DNA from: Zeugodacus cucurbitae
Lineage: Eukaryota > Arthropoda > Insecta > Diptera > Tephritidae
Direction of reading: 5' to 3'
Assembly: GCF_028554725.1 (NCBI RefSeq)
Contig: NC_071668.1
Coordinates: 10,585,001 to 10,649,000 of the forward strand
DNA: 64,000 nucleotides
A program made the translations under genes and the position numbers. The notes beneath the pieces were generated by a model. That model was given only the letters and a program-made list of their open reading frames with translations, made no database searches and was not told the origin of the DNA. The number at the start of each line of letters is the position of its first letter. Position 1 is the first letter of the stretch. This document shows, in pieces, positions 35,326 to 48,748 of this stretch.

Positions 35326-37489
35326 CTGCAAAAAAGGAATGAAAAAAATTTAAAATTTTGTAGAATTCGGAGATGAATTTAAAAACATTAACTTAATTAA
35401 TTATAAATAATTATTTTATTAGGCTGTCTGATGGATTACATACACTTTTTTAATTTTCCAATAATATTTGAATAGTTGCGGAGACTTTTATTTTTTAAAT
35501 ATATACTTTTACTTTAATTTTTTAAATTTTTTTATATAATTTTTTTTTTAATTTGTTTATATATTTATTATTTACATATGTATATCCTGTTTTGTTTTAA
35601 TTATTTTTTATTTTTTTTATTAAAAAATATTATTAAATTTTTATTATTTTTTTTTTATTATTTTTTTATTAATTCTTTGATTAATTTTTTTTTTAATTTT
35701 TTTATAAAATATTTTTTATTTTTTTTTTAATTTCTTTTTTTTTTATTTTTATTATTTTTTTAAACCTTTTTTTTATAAAATATTTGAATTTTTTTCATTA
35801 TTTTTTATTAATTTTTTTAAATACATATTTTTTTTTATAAAATATTTGTATCTGCATTTTATGCTAATCGAGCTTACTATATTTGGCAAATAACCAGCGC
35901 GTGGCATTGATAAAGTATCTGCCGAATAAGTCTCTCTGAAGACACGGCCATTAGTGCCAACGCATTGCCATAAAAAGAGTTCACTAAATATTTCTTTTTT
36001 TTTGTTGGCTCTTGAAAATTCAATATCAAAGCGTATTTGCATATAAAATTAGCATACATACATAAATTTAGCCACTGACTATCTTTAGCAGCATCAATTG
36101 GCATTTTCGACATTAAAAAAAATCCGCTTGATAAACAGGGAAACCCATTAAAGGCAGCCAGCAGCCACAGCATGAGGCAGATAAATCAAAGCAGATTAGT
36201 GGGAATTAAGCGAAGTTTGGCTGAGAGCAAGCAATAAAAAAGTGGCTATAAACTCAACTACAACAATAACAAAGCGATTTGAATTAACTTTGGCCGCCGT
36301 TGAACTCTGTCACTAATCAATTTCAACTGTCATTCACACGCACGCAGTCACTCGCTCATTCATTTTGGTTATTGGTGTCATATTTAAACATATGTAAGTT
36401 CAACGGATGACAGCAAATGACAGCTTGGAGGGGTATACGATCATTACAGTTATTGTTGCGGCTGCAGCGCTAATGAATTTAATGAACGCTGATCATTATA
36501 TTTGACATAAATCGGGTTTTTTTCTGTTTTTAATGTTTTTGTTGCCTGTTTGACGTTGCTAACAACTGCAACAGTAATCGACAAGTCAACAACAACATCA
36601 CAAAATATTGATTATATCACTGCGCGCGCGCGGCATTTATCACTTGTTGATGCGTGCCGCCTCTCTCGGCGACAGCTACGCATGCGCAAGCAACTATTAA
36701 GTCTAGCTAAAATGCTGCGCTGCTGCAGTGAAGATGTTGCGCTGCCTGCGCACCTGCGTGTGCATTCGCATTAGTGTTTGTGTGTGTGTTGTGGTTTTTA
36801 TGTCAAGGATGTTCATACAACCGGTTGAGTTGTTGAGTTAGCGCGTCTTGCATATATGTATATGTATATGGTAAAAATAGCCAATAAATATTAAGCTGTA
36901 AAAATTCAAGCCGCACATCAATGAAATACCCACAGACACACTCAGAAAGCACCAATGTAAGCATTTAACATTTATACCTTTAGTATTTACTACATTGTGC
37001 TCATCAGTTGTTAGAGTGTTATGTGTGTTGTTGTGACTTTTGTTAGAAAACTTGTATAATATTAGTTGCACGTCTGTAACTGTCTGTTTGTGTGTGCAAA
37101 TGTTGCGTGCATAATTTCGTATATTTTCGTTTTCATTTTTGCTCAACACAAAAAGTGACAATAAATAATTCAGTGCACAGTCAAAGCTCATTACTGTGCG
37201 CGCCTTTTGCGTTTAAAATCATTAATTTGTTGATGTAATTGGATGAGCAGTTTTTATTATTACTTTTTTTTTGTATTTCGATTTTTTTTTGTGTTTTGAA
37301 AATATTTGCCGCTTGAATGGTGAGCATCTATGACGCAATAAATAATAGTTTTTTGTAATTCCATTTGAATTATTTGGTTCAAGCAAATATTTGTTGTTGG
37401 GAAATGTTTTAAAATTCAGTCAGCACTCTAAATCGGTAAACAAGAGCTTTCACAAGTGGCTTTCAAAACATGAAATATATTTATCGAAC

Positions 37490-38190
37490 AATTCAAAAGA
37501 CTTAAGCGACGAACTTGGTTAATAAATATTGATTGAAGGAGATTAGAATCGAAATTTTCAAATCAAAAGACTAAAGCGACAAACTCGGCTCAAAAATATT
37601 GATTGAAATAGATTAGGGTCCGCATTTTTCAAATTAAAAGACTTAAGCGACAAACTCGGCTCAAAAATATTGATTGAAATAGATTAGGGTCCACATTTTC
37701 AAATCAAAAGACTTAAGCGACAAACTCGGCTAAAAAATATTGATTGAAATAGATTAGGGTCCGCATTTTCAAACCAAATGACTTGTGCGACAAACTTAAT
37801 TGGATAATATTGACTGAAAAAGACAAGAATCTAAATTTTCACATCAAAAGACTTAAGCTACGAACTTGATTGAGTAATATGAATTGAAGGAGATTGGAAT
37901 CCACATATTCAACATATTTAAGCGACAAACTCGGGCCAAAAAATATTGAATAAAAGAGATAAGTATCTAGATTTTGAACTCAAGCGACAAACTCAACTGA
38001 TTGAAAAAGATAAAAATCCAGAGTTTTAAATAAAAAGACTTAAGCCACGAACTTGATTGGAAAATATTGATTGAAATAGTTTAGAATCCACATATTACAA
38101 TCAAAAGACTTAAGCTACGTACTTGATTGAACAATATTAATTGAAGGAGATTAGAATTCACATATTCAAATCAAATTTAATAAGGAAACT
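37490..38190. repeat. Tandem repeat, 70 bp unit, about ten copies
   Basis: 'cttaagcgac' starts at 37501, 37642 and 37712, with variants at 37571, 37782 and 37852. The spacing is 70-71 bases. Each unit contains 'aaactcggctcaaaaatatt', 'gattgaaatagattaggg' and 'tcaaatcaaaaga'. The last copies are shortened. Confidence 0.9.
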
Positions 38191-39929
38191 TCTTTGAAAA
38201 AATAGCATAAAATAGACTGGAATCTAAATTTTGGAAATTAAAATTTCTTTTTAAAAATATTAAAAGAAAATAATTTCCAAGTAAAAATACTTATTTTTTT
38301 AAATTTAAATAGTGTTGTCAGCCATTAACAAATAATTTAAAATTTGCGATTAATTTTGCAGAAAAAAATATTTTTTTAAATATTATGAAGTTTATAAAAT
38401 ATATATTTTGAATTAATTGCTTCTATATACATTTGCCCTTAGCATTTGTACGTCTTTGAACCCACATAATGTAAGGACGTTAGGTGAAGTTTGAGGTTAT
38501 ACGCAACTTTTATTTGATTTACCTTGCTATAATAAAAATTTACGCATTCACATGCTTATATCACAGCTTTAAAAGCATAGATATGCTGCTTAATATTTAT
38601 ATCTCAATGTTGTTAGGCCCATCAGCACGTCACAGAATAAATTAAATTAAATCATACAAAAATGTGATGTTCTGGGAATTGCTATGGATTGCTAGCAGAA
38701 CAAAGTAAAAAATACAATAAATTACAAAGTAAATTGGTTGAAACAGAATTTGTAAGTTAGCTGAATCCGCATTTCATTACCAATTCCTCGCTTTTAAATA
38801 TATAAATCCGGTTGTTTGGCTACAAGTCGGCGATGAAAGCACTGAACATCTAGCTAGCATTAATGCTATGTAAATGTGAGAAATATAAATTCTTTACAAA
38901 ATTTACACGAAAAATGCAAATAAGTAGAACTTTTTTGCTTGGAAACTACAAACACAAATTTTGAATATGCAAATATTTGCTTAGCAAATACAACAACTAA
39001 CAGACTTTATATAATAAAAGAGTTTATATTTTTCGATTTTTTTTTAATCTTTTTTTTGTTTTTATAATATTTTTATTTATTTTATTTTTTATATTTTATT
39101 TTATTTTTTTTTTAATATTCAAATTCAAAATCATTTCATTAATTAATACCGTCTACTTGAAAAGTAAATCATTAGTGACATCACTGTTGTAATGATTTAT
39201 CGAACAAATTCGAACGCACTCTTGCTTTGACTGCTAATTTGGTAGTGAGGCGACTAAAAATTGTGAGTTACTCCAACAATTATATATATATTATATATTA
39301 TCGGCATACTTATATAAAAGTATTAATTATTATTTTTACTTTGCGCTTATTTGGCAATAGCAACAACAACGTCAAACGTCAAGCCAAGTAGCATAAAAGT
39401 ATAGTTATTACACAGCAATATTAATAATTAGTAATTTATCTTTGTTTGTATGTCTGTGTGCAACTGTAAGTCTATTAGCTTTACAACGTGAGAGCTGCAG
39501 CGCTTATCTCGCTTTGTTGCTTGCAATAACCATATTATTTGCATTCATTAATATTGACAGCATCATAGTCGTTATGTATGTGGTTGTAAATATGTATGAA
39601 ATATACATAATAAAATAAAAAAATGCATTTCAGTTGAGAGAAGAAATCTAAAATTTAATTTGCATACAAAAATGTTATATTGCACAAGCAGATAAAAATA
39701 GAAATTAAATTCGAGTGTGGGAAGTTTTTCAATTTCATTTTCATTTTTTTTTTGCTTTATAGTTGCTGAAATAAAATGAAATGTATTATTTTGAAGATTA
39801 CAGGCTATATTTTGTTGACGTGATGTAGTTTTTAATAATATTTGTCTATATATAATTTTTTATTTACTGCATTTTTATATTAGAAAAAATTTAATTCAAG
39901 AAAGTTATTTAGGAAATAAATGCATATAT

Positions 39930-40950
39930 TACTTTTTTATTATTATAAATTTTTATTAATATAAAAAATGTTTATTATTTTATTTTTAATTTTTATAACT
40001 TTTTTTATTAATTTTATTTAATTTTTATTTTTTTTTTAATATTATTTTTTATTAATATTTTTTTTATTACTTTTATTTAATTTTTTTTATTAATTTTAAC
40101 ATTTTTTTTTGTATTTTTTTAATATTATTTTCATAATCTTATGATCCTATTTTTTATTTTTATTTAATTTTTTTTATACTTCTTTAATAATTATTTTTAT
40201 TTCTTTTATTTATTTATTTTTTTATTATTATTATATTTTTATTAATATAAAAAAATTTTATTACTTTTTTTTTAATTTTATAACTTTTTTTATTAATTTT
40301 ATTTAATTTTTATTTTTTTTAAATATTATTTTTTATTAATATTTATTATTTTTTTTATTCATTCTTATAAATTTTTTTAATTTTTTTAATATTATTTTTA
40401 TAATCTTATAATCCTATTTTTTATTTGTATTTAATTTTTTTATACTTCTTTAATTATTATTTTTATTTCTTTTATTTATTTATTTTTTTATTATTATAAA
40501 TTTTTATTAATATAAAAAAATTGTATTACTTTTTTTTTAATTTTATAACTTTTTTTATTAATTTTATTTAATTTTTATTTTTTTTAAATATTATTTTTTA
40601 TTAATATTTATTATTTTTTTTATTCATTCTTATAAATTTTTTTAATTTTTTTAATATTATTTTTATAATCTTATAATCAAATTTTTATTTTCATTAAATT
40701 TTTTTTTATACTTCTTTAATTATTATTTTTATTTCTTTTATTTTTTTTATTATTATAAATTTTTATTAATATAAAATTTTTTTTTCCATTTTTTTAACTT
40801 TTTTTTTAATTTTATTTAATTTTTTTTATTAATTTAATTTTTTTTTTTTTAATTTTTTTAATATTATTTTTGTTTATTTTTCTTTAATATTTTTTTTATA
40901 TTTCTTAAATTATTATTTTAATTTCATTCATTTATTTAATTTTTTATTCA
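39930..40950. repeat. A/T-only tandem repeat, ~266 bp unit, about four copies
   Basis: The rare C-containing phrase 'ataatcttataatcctatt' marks the copies at about 40132, 40399 and 40665, so the unit is close to 266 bases. The sequence is almost entirely A and T, with T-rich runs on the + strand. The last copy is degenerate. Confidence 0.8.
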
Positions 40951-42132
40951 TTTTATCTCCCTCACCAATCTCCCAACTAAATTTCAATACCATTAATGCT
41001 AGCATTAAGTATTCATAAAGCATTTCACATTTGCGAAACCAGGGTAATTGGAGTGAATTTGTTTTGCTGCTCATCACTACCAACAATTTAATATGGTTGT
41101 TGTGTTTTGTAATAGCATTTTGTTAACTTCATTAGTATTTTAGTGTGTGCACAATGCACAAAATTGCCGATTAACCATATCATTGTATAATAGCCATCAT
41201 AAAATCACCTTATTATTATGAATGAAACCATTGTAACGGTATGCGGCAATTTGCCGTGAGTCAAGTGGGAAATACATAAATTTACACAGATCAACCATTA
41301 GGAGCATACATAATTAAGGGTTTAATTACTATTAGCGTGAAAAAGCAACTGTAATGTTAAGAGACAGATTTTGAAGATAATTTATAATTAAAAAAAAAAT
41401 GTTGTAGTGAGGGGAAATGGAAAAATTTATTAGAAAAATTATATAACTGTATAATATATTAAAAATTTGGAAAATGTGTAATTGAAAAATTGGTGAAATA
41501 TCCCTTTCTTTAGTTTTGCAAAATGTATATTAATTATAATTTTTTTTTTATTTTATTTATTAATTATTTTTTGATATATTTTTTATAATATGAATTATTT
41601 AATTAATTAAATTTTTTGTTTTGTTTTTTAGGGTCAAATAAATGGCCCAAAGGTAAGTCCATCAAAATTTTCTTATAAATATATGCACTGTTTATTTAGT
41701 GAAAAACTTTATTAGAAATATCTTAAAAAATGCTAGCTTCGAACAATGTCCACAAAATAAAAAAATAATATTTTTAGGGTAGCAATTGATCCAGATAATA
41801 TTAGATTCTCTGGTAAGAAATCAACTGGAATTTTCCCAACTAGTTAAGGAACTGTTCGTCCAAACCCTAATAAAATAATTCAGGAGTATATAAATTTACA
41901 ATAGACTTTACTAACCAACATTTTTTAGTCGACATTTATATATATGTAAGGGTATGTATATTAATAAGTTCAGGGCCAAATATATTACAGTTTAATTCCC
42001 AAACTAGTGAAATGCATGAAAGCATGAAGCCTTATGTGTCTATTTTCGTTGGAAATTCATCGAAATGTTTCAAATTGCCAAATAAATTAGCCCACAGTAT
42101 GCAATCAGTCATTTAAAAATACTCTCAAAAAT

Positions 42133-42340
42133 ATACAAAAGACTTAAGCAACGAACTCGATATCCTTTCACCAGCCCTAAATGTACAGAAAATTCTAACA
42201 GCATACTGCACCATACACGAAATCTCCAACTATAGACAAAAAATTAATCAGTATTAACCCGAAAACAAAAGACTTAAGCAACGAACTTGCTATCCTTGCA
42301 CTAGCGTCACTCAAACAAAAGACTTCAGCAACGAACTTCA
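42133..42340 (+). repeat. Cluster of the AAAAGACTTAAGC motif
   Basis: 'caaaagacttaagcaacgaa' occurs near 42135 and 42268, with a variant (cttcagc) at 42315. It is the same motif as the core of the 70-bp array at 37.5 kb, and single copies occur at 29187 and 46760. Confidence 0.7.
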
Positions 42341-42981
42341 CACAAGAATCACACATAAAAATTGTATATCTGCCAAATTTTAGAGCACCACTTTAAGAAT
42401 ATCATTTATTTATATAAAAACGAAGAGTCATCATCTTCACTATATTTTTTAAAAATTATTTTTATCAATTTTATATTTTATATATTTTTTTTTTTATTTT
42501 ATATAATTTTTTATTAAATTTTATAATTTTTTTTTTATTATTTTATTTAAATTTAATATTTTTTAATTCGTTATTATTTAAGGTCCTTGTTGCATTTGCA
42601 CACATTTGTGTAAGAATTTTCTTATTTTTTAGCATTTTTTTCGCACATTTTGTATACACTGTCATACTTAGGAAGGTCCTTTGAGTTCTTAGTACACATC
42701 TTTGGTTTAAAAAACACTTTTCATGTGCTCAAATTTGTCTCTCTTTTAAGTAAAATATTTTACTTAAATTTTCGTATTTCATAAAAATTTCAATTTCACA
42801 GAAAAAAATTGCAGCGAATGTAATCCAACTTATTTTATTAAGCACTTTTCTCTACACTTTTCGATCTTCATTTCCTTTATTATTATTCGTATTTCATTTT
42901 TATTTTCTCTGCTCCTCTGTTCTTAGTATTATCCTTTTAACTTGTTGACGTCAAAATCGCGTTCACTTTTTTTTCGCTTAC

Positions 42982-43120
42982 CTTCAAATTCACTTAGCAC
43001 TCGAGATGCTCTTCTTCAGTAACTAAGAATATATATCGTATATGTATATGCGTGTACGTATTTCGGCTACCACCGGATCTGGACACCAACCAGACACTGT
43101 AACGTGCAAACGAAAACAAA
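42982..43120 (-). promoter_or_regulatory. Candidate promoter and non-coding first exon of the schlaff-like gene
   Basis: On the minus strand TATAAAAC lies at 43150-43143. About 170 bases downstream, TTTGAAG|GTAAGC gives a strong splice donor at 42981. No ATG occurs between them, as expected of a leader exon feeding the AG|ATG acceptor at 35326. The start site is not defined; about 30 bases from the TATA box would be near 43120. No other exon in the window fits as well, but this is inference. Confidence 0.4.
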
Positions 43121-43159
43121 AGTCAAATGCGAGCTGCAAAGTGTTTTATAGCCATTTAG

Positions 43160-44930
43160 AGTGTCACAGTGCGCTGCAAACCAGTCAGTTGACGGTGGCA
43201 GTAGCGATGGTGGTGGCAGCGGTGGTGGCGCAGCGAACAACACCAACACCAGCACTATACACATTCACAGCGAATACTTTATATATTCTGAGTTATGTGT
43301 TTGTATGTACAACAATAACAACAACAACAACACTACAGATATAGTGGCGCTGACGCTTCTTCAGCAGTATGTGAACGACGTGTGAGCGGTTGGGTGTTGG
43401 TGTTGGTGTAGGCAGTTGGTGGTATCGGTGGCGTTGTAAGGTGCTTAGTGTGAGCTTTTTTCCACTTGTTGTTGTGCATGTATTGGCTGGCTTGTGATCA
43501 TCATCATCATCGCTATTATTTCATCTCAATCGATTGTTTGTTTGTATACGTGTATATCTAAGTACGTGTGTGGGGTTGTCACACTTCTTTTGTTGTTGTT
43601 GTTGTTTTCGATGTTTGTTTGTTTGTTTGTTCGGCCGTTTGCAACTAATGTTGCTGTTTTCTGTTGACTTGGCGCTTGCATCGCTTTTTTGGTGGTTTTC
43701 GGTTTATCATCATTCGTTCGTTCGTTCGTTCGTTCGACTGACTGACATTGCCGGCATTGTTGTTGTTAGCTAGTTGGAAATATACTAGTAGACAAGTAAC
43801 TATATATACACTTCATATATATAGGTGTATATGTTAGCATGTATGTGCTTCTAATTATAATCGCTGCATTCTTAATGTTTGACATCGTTTGGTGTTGCTG
43901 CACTCAACCTGCTGACGTTGGTTTCGAATATTTTTTAATTTTTTTTTTTTTTTTTACAATATTAACATATATTTACTAAGTACATTTGTAATTATTAAAT
44001 TTTGTTTTCGTAAATAGCAAGCATTTCACTTAGTATTACTTCTGTACCCAAAACAAATTTTTTCAATATTTTTTTTTATTTTATTTTGTATATTTTTTTT
44101 TCAATAAGAATTTATTTAATTATAAGCATTTAAGCAAAATTTAGGTATTTGGACTTAATTAGCAATAATGTTTTTTTCAAAGTTTGGAATTCTTCCCAAT
44201 ATTTATTTTAATACTCTCGTACCATGTTCCACAAGAGGAAAATAGTAACGAGACTATTGTTTCTAACAACTTAAAATAATCGTGTTTAAGATGATGAAAT
44301 GAATTTATATCCGGATGTTTGTTATAACATCGGACATGTTGTCTCAAGAGAACAAAAGTACAAACGCCTAGGATTAGGTTAAATATCTTATATTAGAGAC
44401 TACTCGGTTTATTAGATTTAAATTTACTAGGTAACATTCTAATAATATCTATAACGTTACATCATTTACCATCAGCTTCTTTTATGACATAATAGATAAC
44501 TCAAGTACTACTGAAGATATCTTGGCCTTTCATTTATGATTATTTCAAAAATGTTAATCGGTGCCTAAATACCCTAGTCAACATTTATCGTATGTGAAGA
44601 TCTGTGTCTTCCAGATCATTTTTTTTCTATATAATCGGACAGTATGTAATTTATTTTTCTAGAGAGAAATATCTTATTGGTTGTCACGAAATCAATACTT
44701 CCCTATTTGTTCATTACATTTATATTGGCTTTACACTATTATTAATCACTCTTAGAAATTGTATATATCCAGAGGGTTTATAATAAATGTAAAGCTGAGA
44801 TGCGTGACCAATTTAGATTAATTCATAAACCGTTAAGCTATTCTTCAGAGCTTAAAATGGAATTTGAAATAATATTAAATAGACGCAAGATATATAATAG
44901 ATACTAATATCAATTAAAAATTAAATTAAA
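43160..44930. other. Upstream non-coding DNA with simple repeats
   Basis: There are triplet and tetramer runs: 'ggtggcagc'-type at 43195-43230, 'caacaa' at 43310, 'catcat' at 43500, 'ttgttg' at 43590 and 'ttcg' repeated at 43714-43735. The open frames here are products of these repeats. From 44100 it is ordinary AT-rich sequence. Confidence 0.6.
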
Positions 44931-45780
44931 CAAGTAAGGAAGGGTTAAGTTCGGGTGTAGCCGAACATAAGACACATTTTTTTTTTGAATATATATTTTA
45001 TTTAATATTTAAATATATTTTCGCGTGTAATCGTACATTTTCTACTCTCGCAATTTATTTACGCAATTTTATTATAAGAAAACACAATTTGACCCATATA
45101 TGCGGCATAAAGTCCAAAAGATTGACGAAAATCATCATATATGGTATTTGAGGGCTGAGATTATTCCTGAACCGATTTTAACTATTTTTACCAGCAAGCT
45201 ACATTATATTCTCGAATATCCGCTCGCTTAATTTTGCCAAGGTATCTTACATATTATCCGATATATACGGTATATAGTTCACCGGACCTTTGAAACCCGT
45301 AATATTAAGTATATGGGAGCTAGGGGAAGTTATGACCCGATTTTACTTTTGATACAGCGGCACATTATTACATGGAAAACATCTCCTATGACTTTCTTTA
45401 GAATATCTAAGAAAATTTACCGCTATATTCAGTAAAAATTATCCATTGGAAGTGAGATCCTCATGTCCGACATCTGGGGCCTTGAAAAGTTACAGTTCGA
45501 CTTCGACAATTTTTCAATGAGTGATGGATGCCACACCTCAAATACAGTGTTTGTGTAAAGTTTTGCTCCGTTATCTTTATTGCTTCTTGATATACATATA
45601 TAATGTAAAGTGAACGAATCAGCTGGACTTCAAAACTGTATTATATGAAAAGTAGGCGTGTTTATGAACCGATTTCGACCATTTTTTATCCGTGTTATCA
45701 GAGTGTCAAGAAAATATTAATTTAGAAATTCGTCGAAAAGTTTCTGAGATAGGGTTTATGGCTCTTAGCAATGCATGGGC
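44931..45780 (+). mobile_element. Interspersed repeat family 'R', copy 1 (diverged)
   Basis: The copy begins 'caagtaaggaagggttaagt' followed by 'tcgggtgtagccgaaca' and later 'ctctcgcaatttattta'. It continues with the family's internal landmarks, for example 'tatgggagctaggggaagt', 'gaaccgatttcgacc' and 'ctgagatagggtttatgg'. It is truncated before the family's 3' hairpin. No coding capacity is seen. Confidence 0.75.
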
Positions 45781-46904
45781 TCATACATATTGAGACTAGC
45801 TTTAGCACTCTCCAGTCAACTTCTCCAGCATTATTCCCATGAATTAAGTTTAATCTAAAAATTTTGAGATGAGGAGAAAAAAGGGGTTCGACTCAGCATA
45901 CAACTTCTAGCTACTCAGATGCACTTAAATAATAAATTAAATAAAAATAATTAAACATAAATTCATAATCTTACAAGCGCTTACAATTATTTACATAAAA
46001 AAACGACTAATTCCATCCAACACAATTAATCACATGATTTCATCGTTTTGTGCACGCTTTTTTGCTTTTGTTTTTGCAATAGCAATAAATTAATGAGCAC
46101 TGGCAAAGCACCTAGCATACATACATATACCACGACTTATCGCTCTCACATCGGCTTAATACTTAACTACAAATACATAAACATATAAATGCTATGTACT
46201 TCCGCAGACCGACAGACAGACAGACAACGTCGTCTTGTGGGCGTTTGCATAAAAATTCACATACAAAAACAAAACAAAGCGAAAAGGTAAGAAGTAGTTA
46301 ACAAAAAAGATTGAAAAAAAAATATCCATCAAACGGCTGACCAGTTTTTCCACACTATTTATATGGTGTGGTGTAATGTTTCAACACCAATATTAACGAT
46401 TACTACCTTTAAGGTTCACAACAACCAACTTGTTGCACATCTGCAACTTAATTAATTTTCCGCTCGGTTACATACTGCGTTAAACATAAATACTCGTATG
46501 TTAAATAGGTGTACAAAGTTGTTAAAAAAGCTAGTAAAAAGGTATATAAATGCGCCGTAAATACTCGGTTGTGTTAAGCGGCGCGGTGCGGCGCATCTTG
46601 TATGCATTTACATGTCAATATATTTGCTTATATTAATGCTTAGTTTACATGCATAAGGCGTTCGTACATACACACATATGTCTACTACTTCAAGTACCAA
46701 GTTAATGCTTCTGTCGCGCTGTATGTTCATCTAAAACATTGCAAAAGTCAGCTGGCAAACAAAAGACTTAAGACTTGCTTTAGGTTTTCGATTTTTTCAC
46801 TGTTGAGAATCTGTGAGAGTTGCTGAAAATCAATTTAAAAAGGGTTTATTTCTCTTAGCTATTACTCTGGTGGTTGTGAAAAATCATTTAAATTCATATG
46901 AGTA
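45781..46904. other. Non-coding DNA
   Basis: AT-rich sequence with 'cagacagacagac' at 46210 and one 'aaaagacttaag' motif near 46762. I see no gene. Confidence 0.5.
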
Positions 46905-47139
46905 TGTTCAAAAAATAACAGGAATATCAAAATTTCCAATTTTCAAAAATGTTTTTAAGCTATCTATTAAGAAAAAAGCTATTGCTGATCGAGTTGTGAA
47001 GTATTTCGACGATTGGAAGAATCACAGGCAAAAGTGCATGATATCGAATGGTGATTATTTTGAAGGTGACAACATTAATGTAGATGAATGATTTATTATG
47101 TTAAAAAAAAAAACGAAAATTCCCGTTATTTTTTGAACA
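46905..47139 (+). mobile_element. Internally deleted mariner element
   Basis: The ends are TGTTCAAAAAATAACAGG (46905) and its inverse CCCGTTATTTTTTGAACA (to 47139). The body retains only the C-terminus of a mariner transposase: KYFDDWKNHRQKCMI, SNGDYFEGDNINVDE and a stop at about 47089. About 1 kb of a full-length element is missing. It is non-autonomous. Confidence 0.85.
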
Positions 47140-47248
47140 CATTCAAAATCAAACAAAATTTGGACCCTTTACTGCAATGGGCGAACTTTTGCTCTTTTGT
47201 TTGTTTTAAAGTAAATAAAGTAAAATAAATTTAAATTTAAAGTATAAA

Positions 47249-48748
47249 CAAGTAAGGAAAGGCTAAGTTTGGGTGTAACCGAACATTTTATACTCTCGCA
47301 ATTTATTGAAGAAATTTTATTAAGATAACGCACAAATTTACCTATAAATTCGGCATAAAGTTTAATAGAATAACGAAAATCGTCATATATAGATATGAGG
47401 GCTGAGGTAATTCCTGAACCGATTTCATTCAATTTCACCAGCAAGGGACACTATATTTAATACTATACGCTCACTTAATTTTGCTTAGATATATCACATA
47501 TTAACCAATACATATATGCGTAATAAAACCCAACGAATTTTTGAAAAACCTATAATTAGGTATATGGGAGCTAGGGGATGATATTTTTGAAAAACCTATA
47601 ATTATGTATATGTTAGCTAGGAGATGTTGTGACCCAATTTTAATAATTTTTGGAACAGAGACACACTATTGGAAGAAAACAATTTCCCTCTGAATTACAT
47701 TAAATTAGCTGAGAGATTTATCCATATTTTTGGTTAAAATTTAACCTTAGACGCTGAGTTCAACATGTTCGATATCTGGGGCCTTGAAAAGTTATAGTCC
47801 GTTTTCGACAATTTTTTCACAAGTGATGCCACTGATCATATACTGTATTTGTGTAAAGTTTTATTTTGCTATCATCATTAGTTCCTTATGTATATCTTAT
47901 AAAGTGAAGGAATCAGATGGACTTCAAAACTGAGTTACATATATGAGAAGTTGTCGTGGTTGTGAACCGATTTCACCTATTTTTCACACGTGTCATCAGG
48001 GTGCCAAGAAAATATTATATACCGAATTTCATTCGAATCGGTAGAGTAGTTCCTGCCATATGGTTTTTGACCCATAAGTGGGCGATGCCACGCACATTTT
48101 CCATTTTGTAAAAAAATCTGAGTGCAGCATCCTTCTGCAATTTCTTTTGTAAAATTTAGTATTTCTGATGTTTTTCGTTAGTGAGATAACGCACTTTTAG
48201 TAATTTTCAACCTAAAATTGGATTTGGGAGATGGGCGTGGTTATTAGCCGATTTCAACTATTTTCATAGTGTGTGGTGGGTGAGAAACGACTGCAGAAAG
48301 TTTGGTTTTATAGCTTTATTGGTTTGCAAGATATATACAAAAAACCTATTTGGGGGCGGGGTCACGCCCACTTTTCCAAAAATATGACATTCAAATGTGC
48401 CCCTCCCTAATGCGATCCTATGTTCCAAATTTTATTTTCATGTTTTTGGTTATCGCCATTTTGTGGGCGTGGCAGCGGTCCGATTCCGCCCATCTTCGAA
48501 CTTAACCTTCCTATGGTGCCAAGAAATAAGTGTGCCAAGTTTCATTAAGATATCTCAATTTTTACTCAAGTTACAGTTTGCACGGACGGAAAGACAGACA
48601 TCCGGATTTGAACTTTACTCGTCACCCTGATCACTTTGGTATATATGACTCTATATCTAACTCATTTAGTTTTAGGTGTTACAAACAACCGTTAGGTGAA
48701 CAAAACTATAATACTCTCTTTAGCAACTTTTGTTGCGAGAGTATAAAA
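47249..48748 (+). mobile_element. Interspersed repeat family 'R', copy 2 (most complete, 1.5 kb)
   Basis: It starts 'caagtaaggaaaggctaagt' and ends in a hairpin-like 'actctctttagcaac...gttgcgagagtataaaa'. The 5' 'tttatactctcgcaa' is the inverse complement of the 3' 'ttgcgagagtataaa', so the element has subterminal inverted repeats. Inside are 'gggcgtggc', 'gccacgcac' and 'ttgcacggacggaaagaca'. No transposase or other protein is readable. The short frames around 48397-48775 are incidental. Confidence 0.8.

Larger units (their letters stand above)
35326..42981 (-). other. Probable first intron of the schlaff-like gene (inferred)
   Basis: No coding sequence is supported in these 7.7 kb. The region holds extremely AT-rich blocks (35400-35850), a 70-bp tandem array (37490-38190), a 266-bp AT-only array (39930-40950) and scattered copies of the 'aaaagacttaagc' motif. 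It is called an intron only if the proposed leader exon at 42982 is right. Confidence 0.45.

Noticed and set aside
37490..38190. CRISPR-like array
   Set aside because: Repeats are directly adjacent degenerate 70-bp units without unique spacers, and the host is an animal. It is a minisatellite-type array.
43042..43773. Frames with poly-Gly/Thr/Asn-like stretches
   Set aside because: They arise from triplet microsatellites read in different phases.
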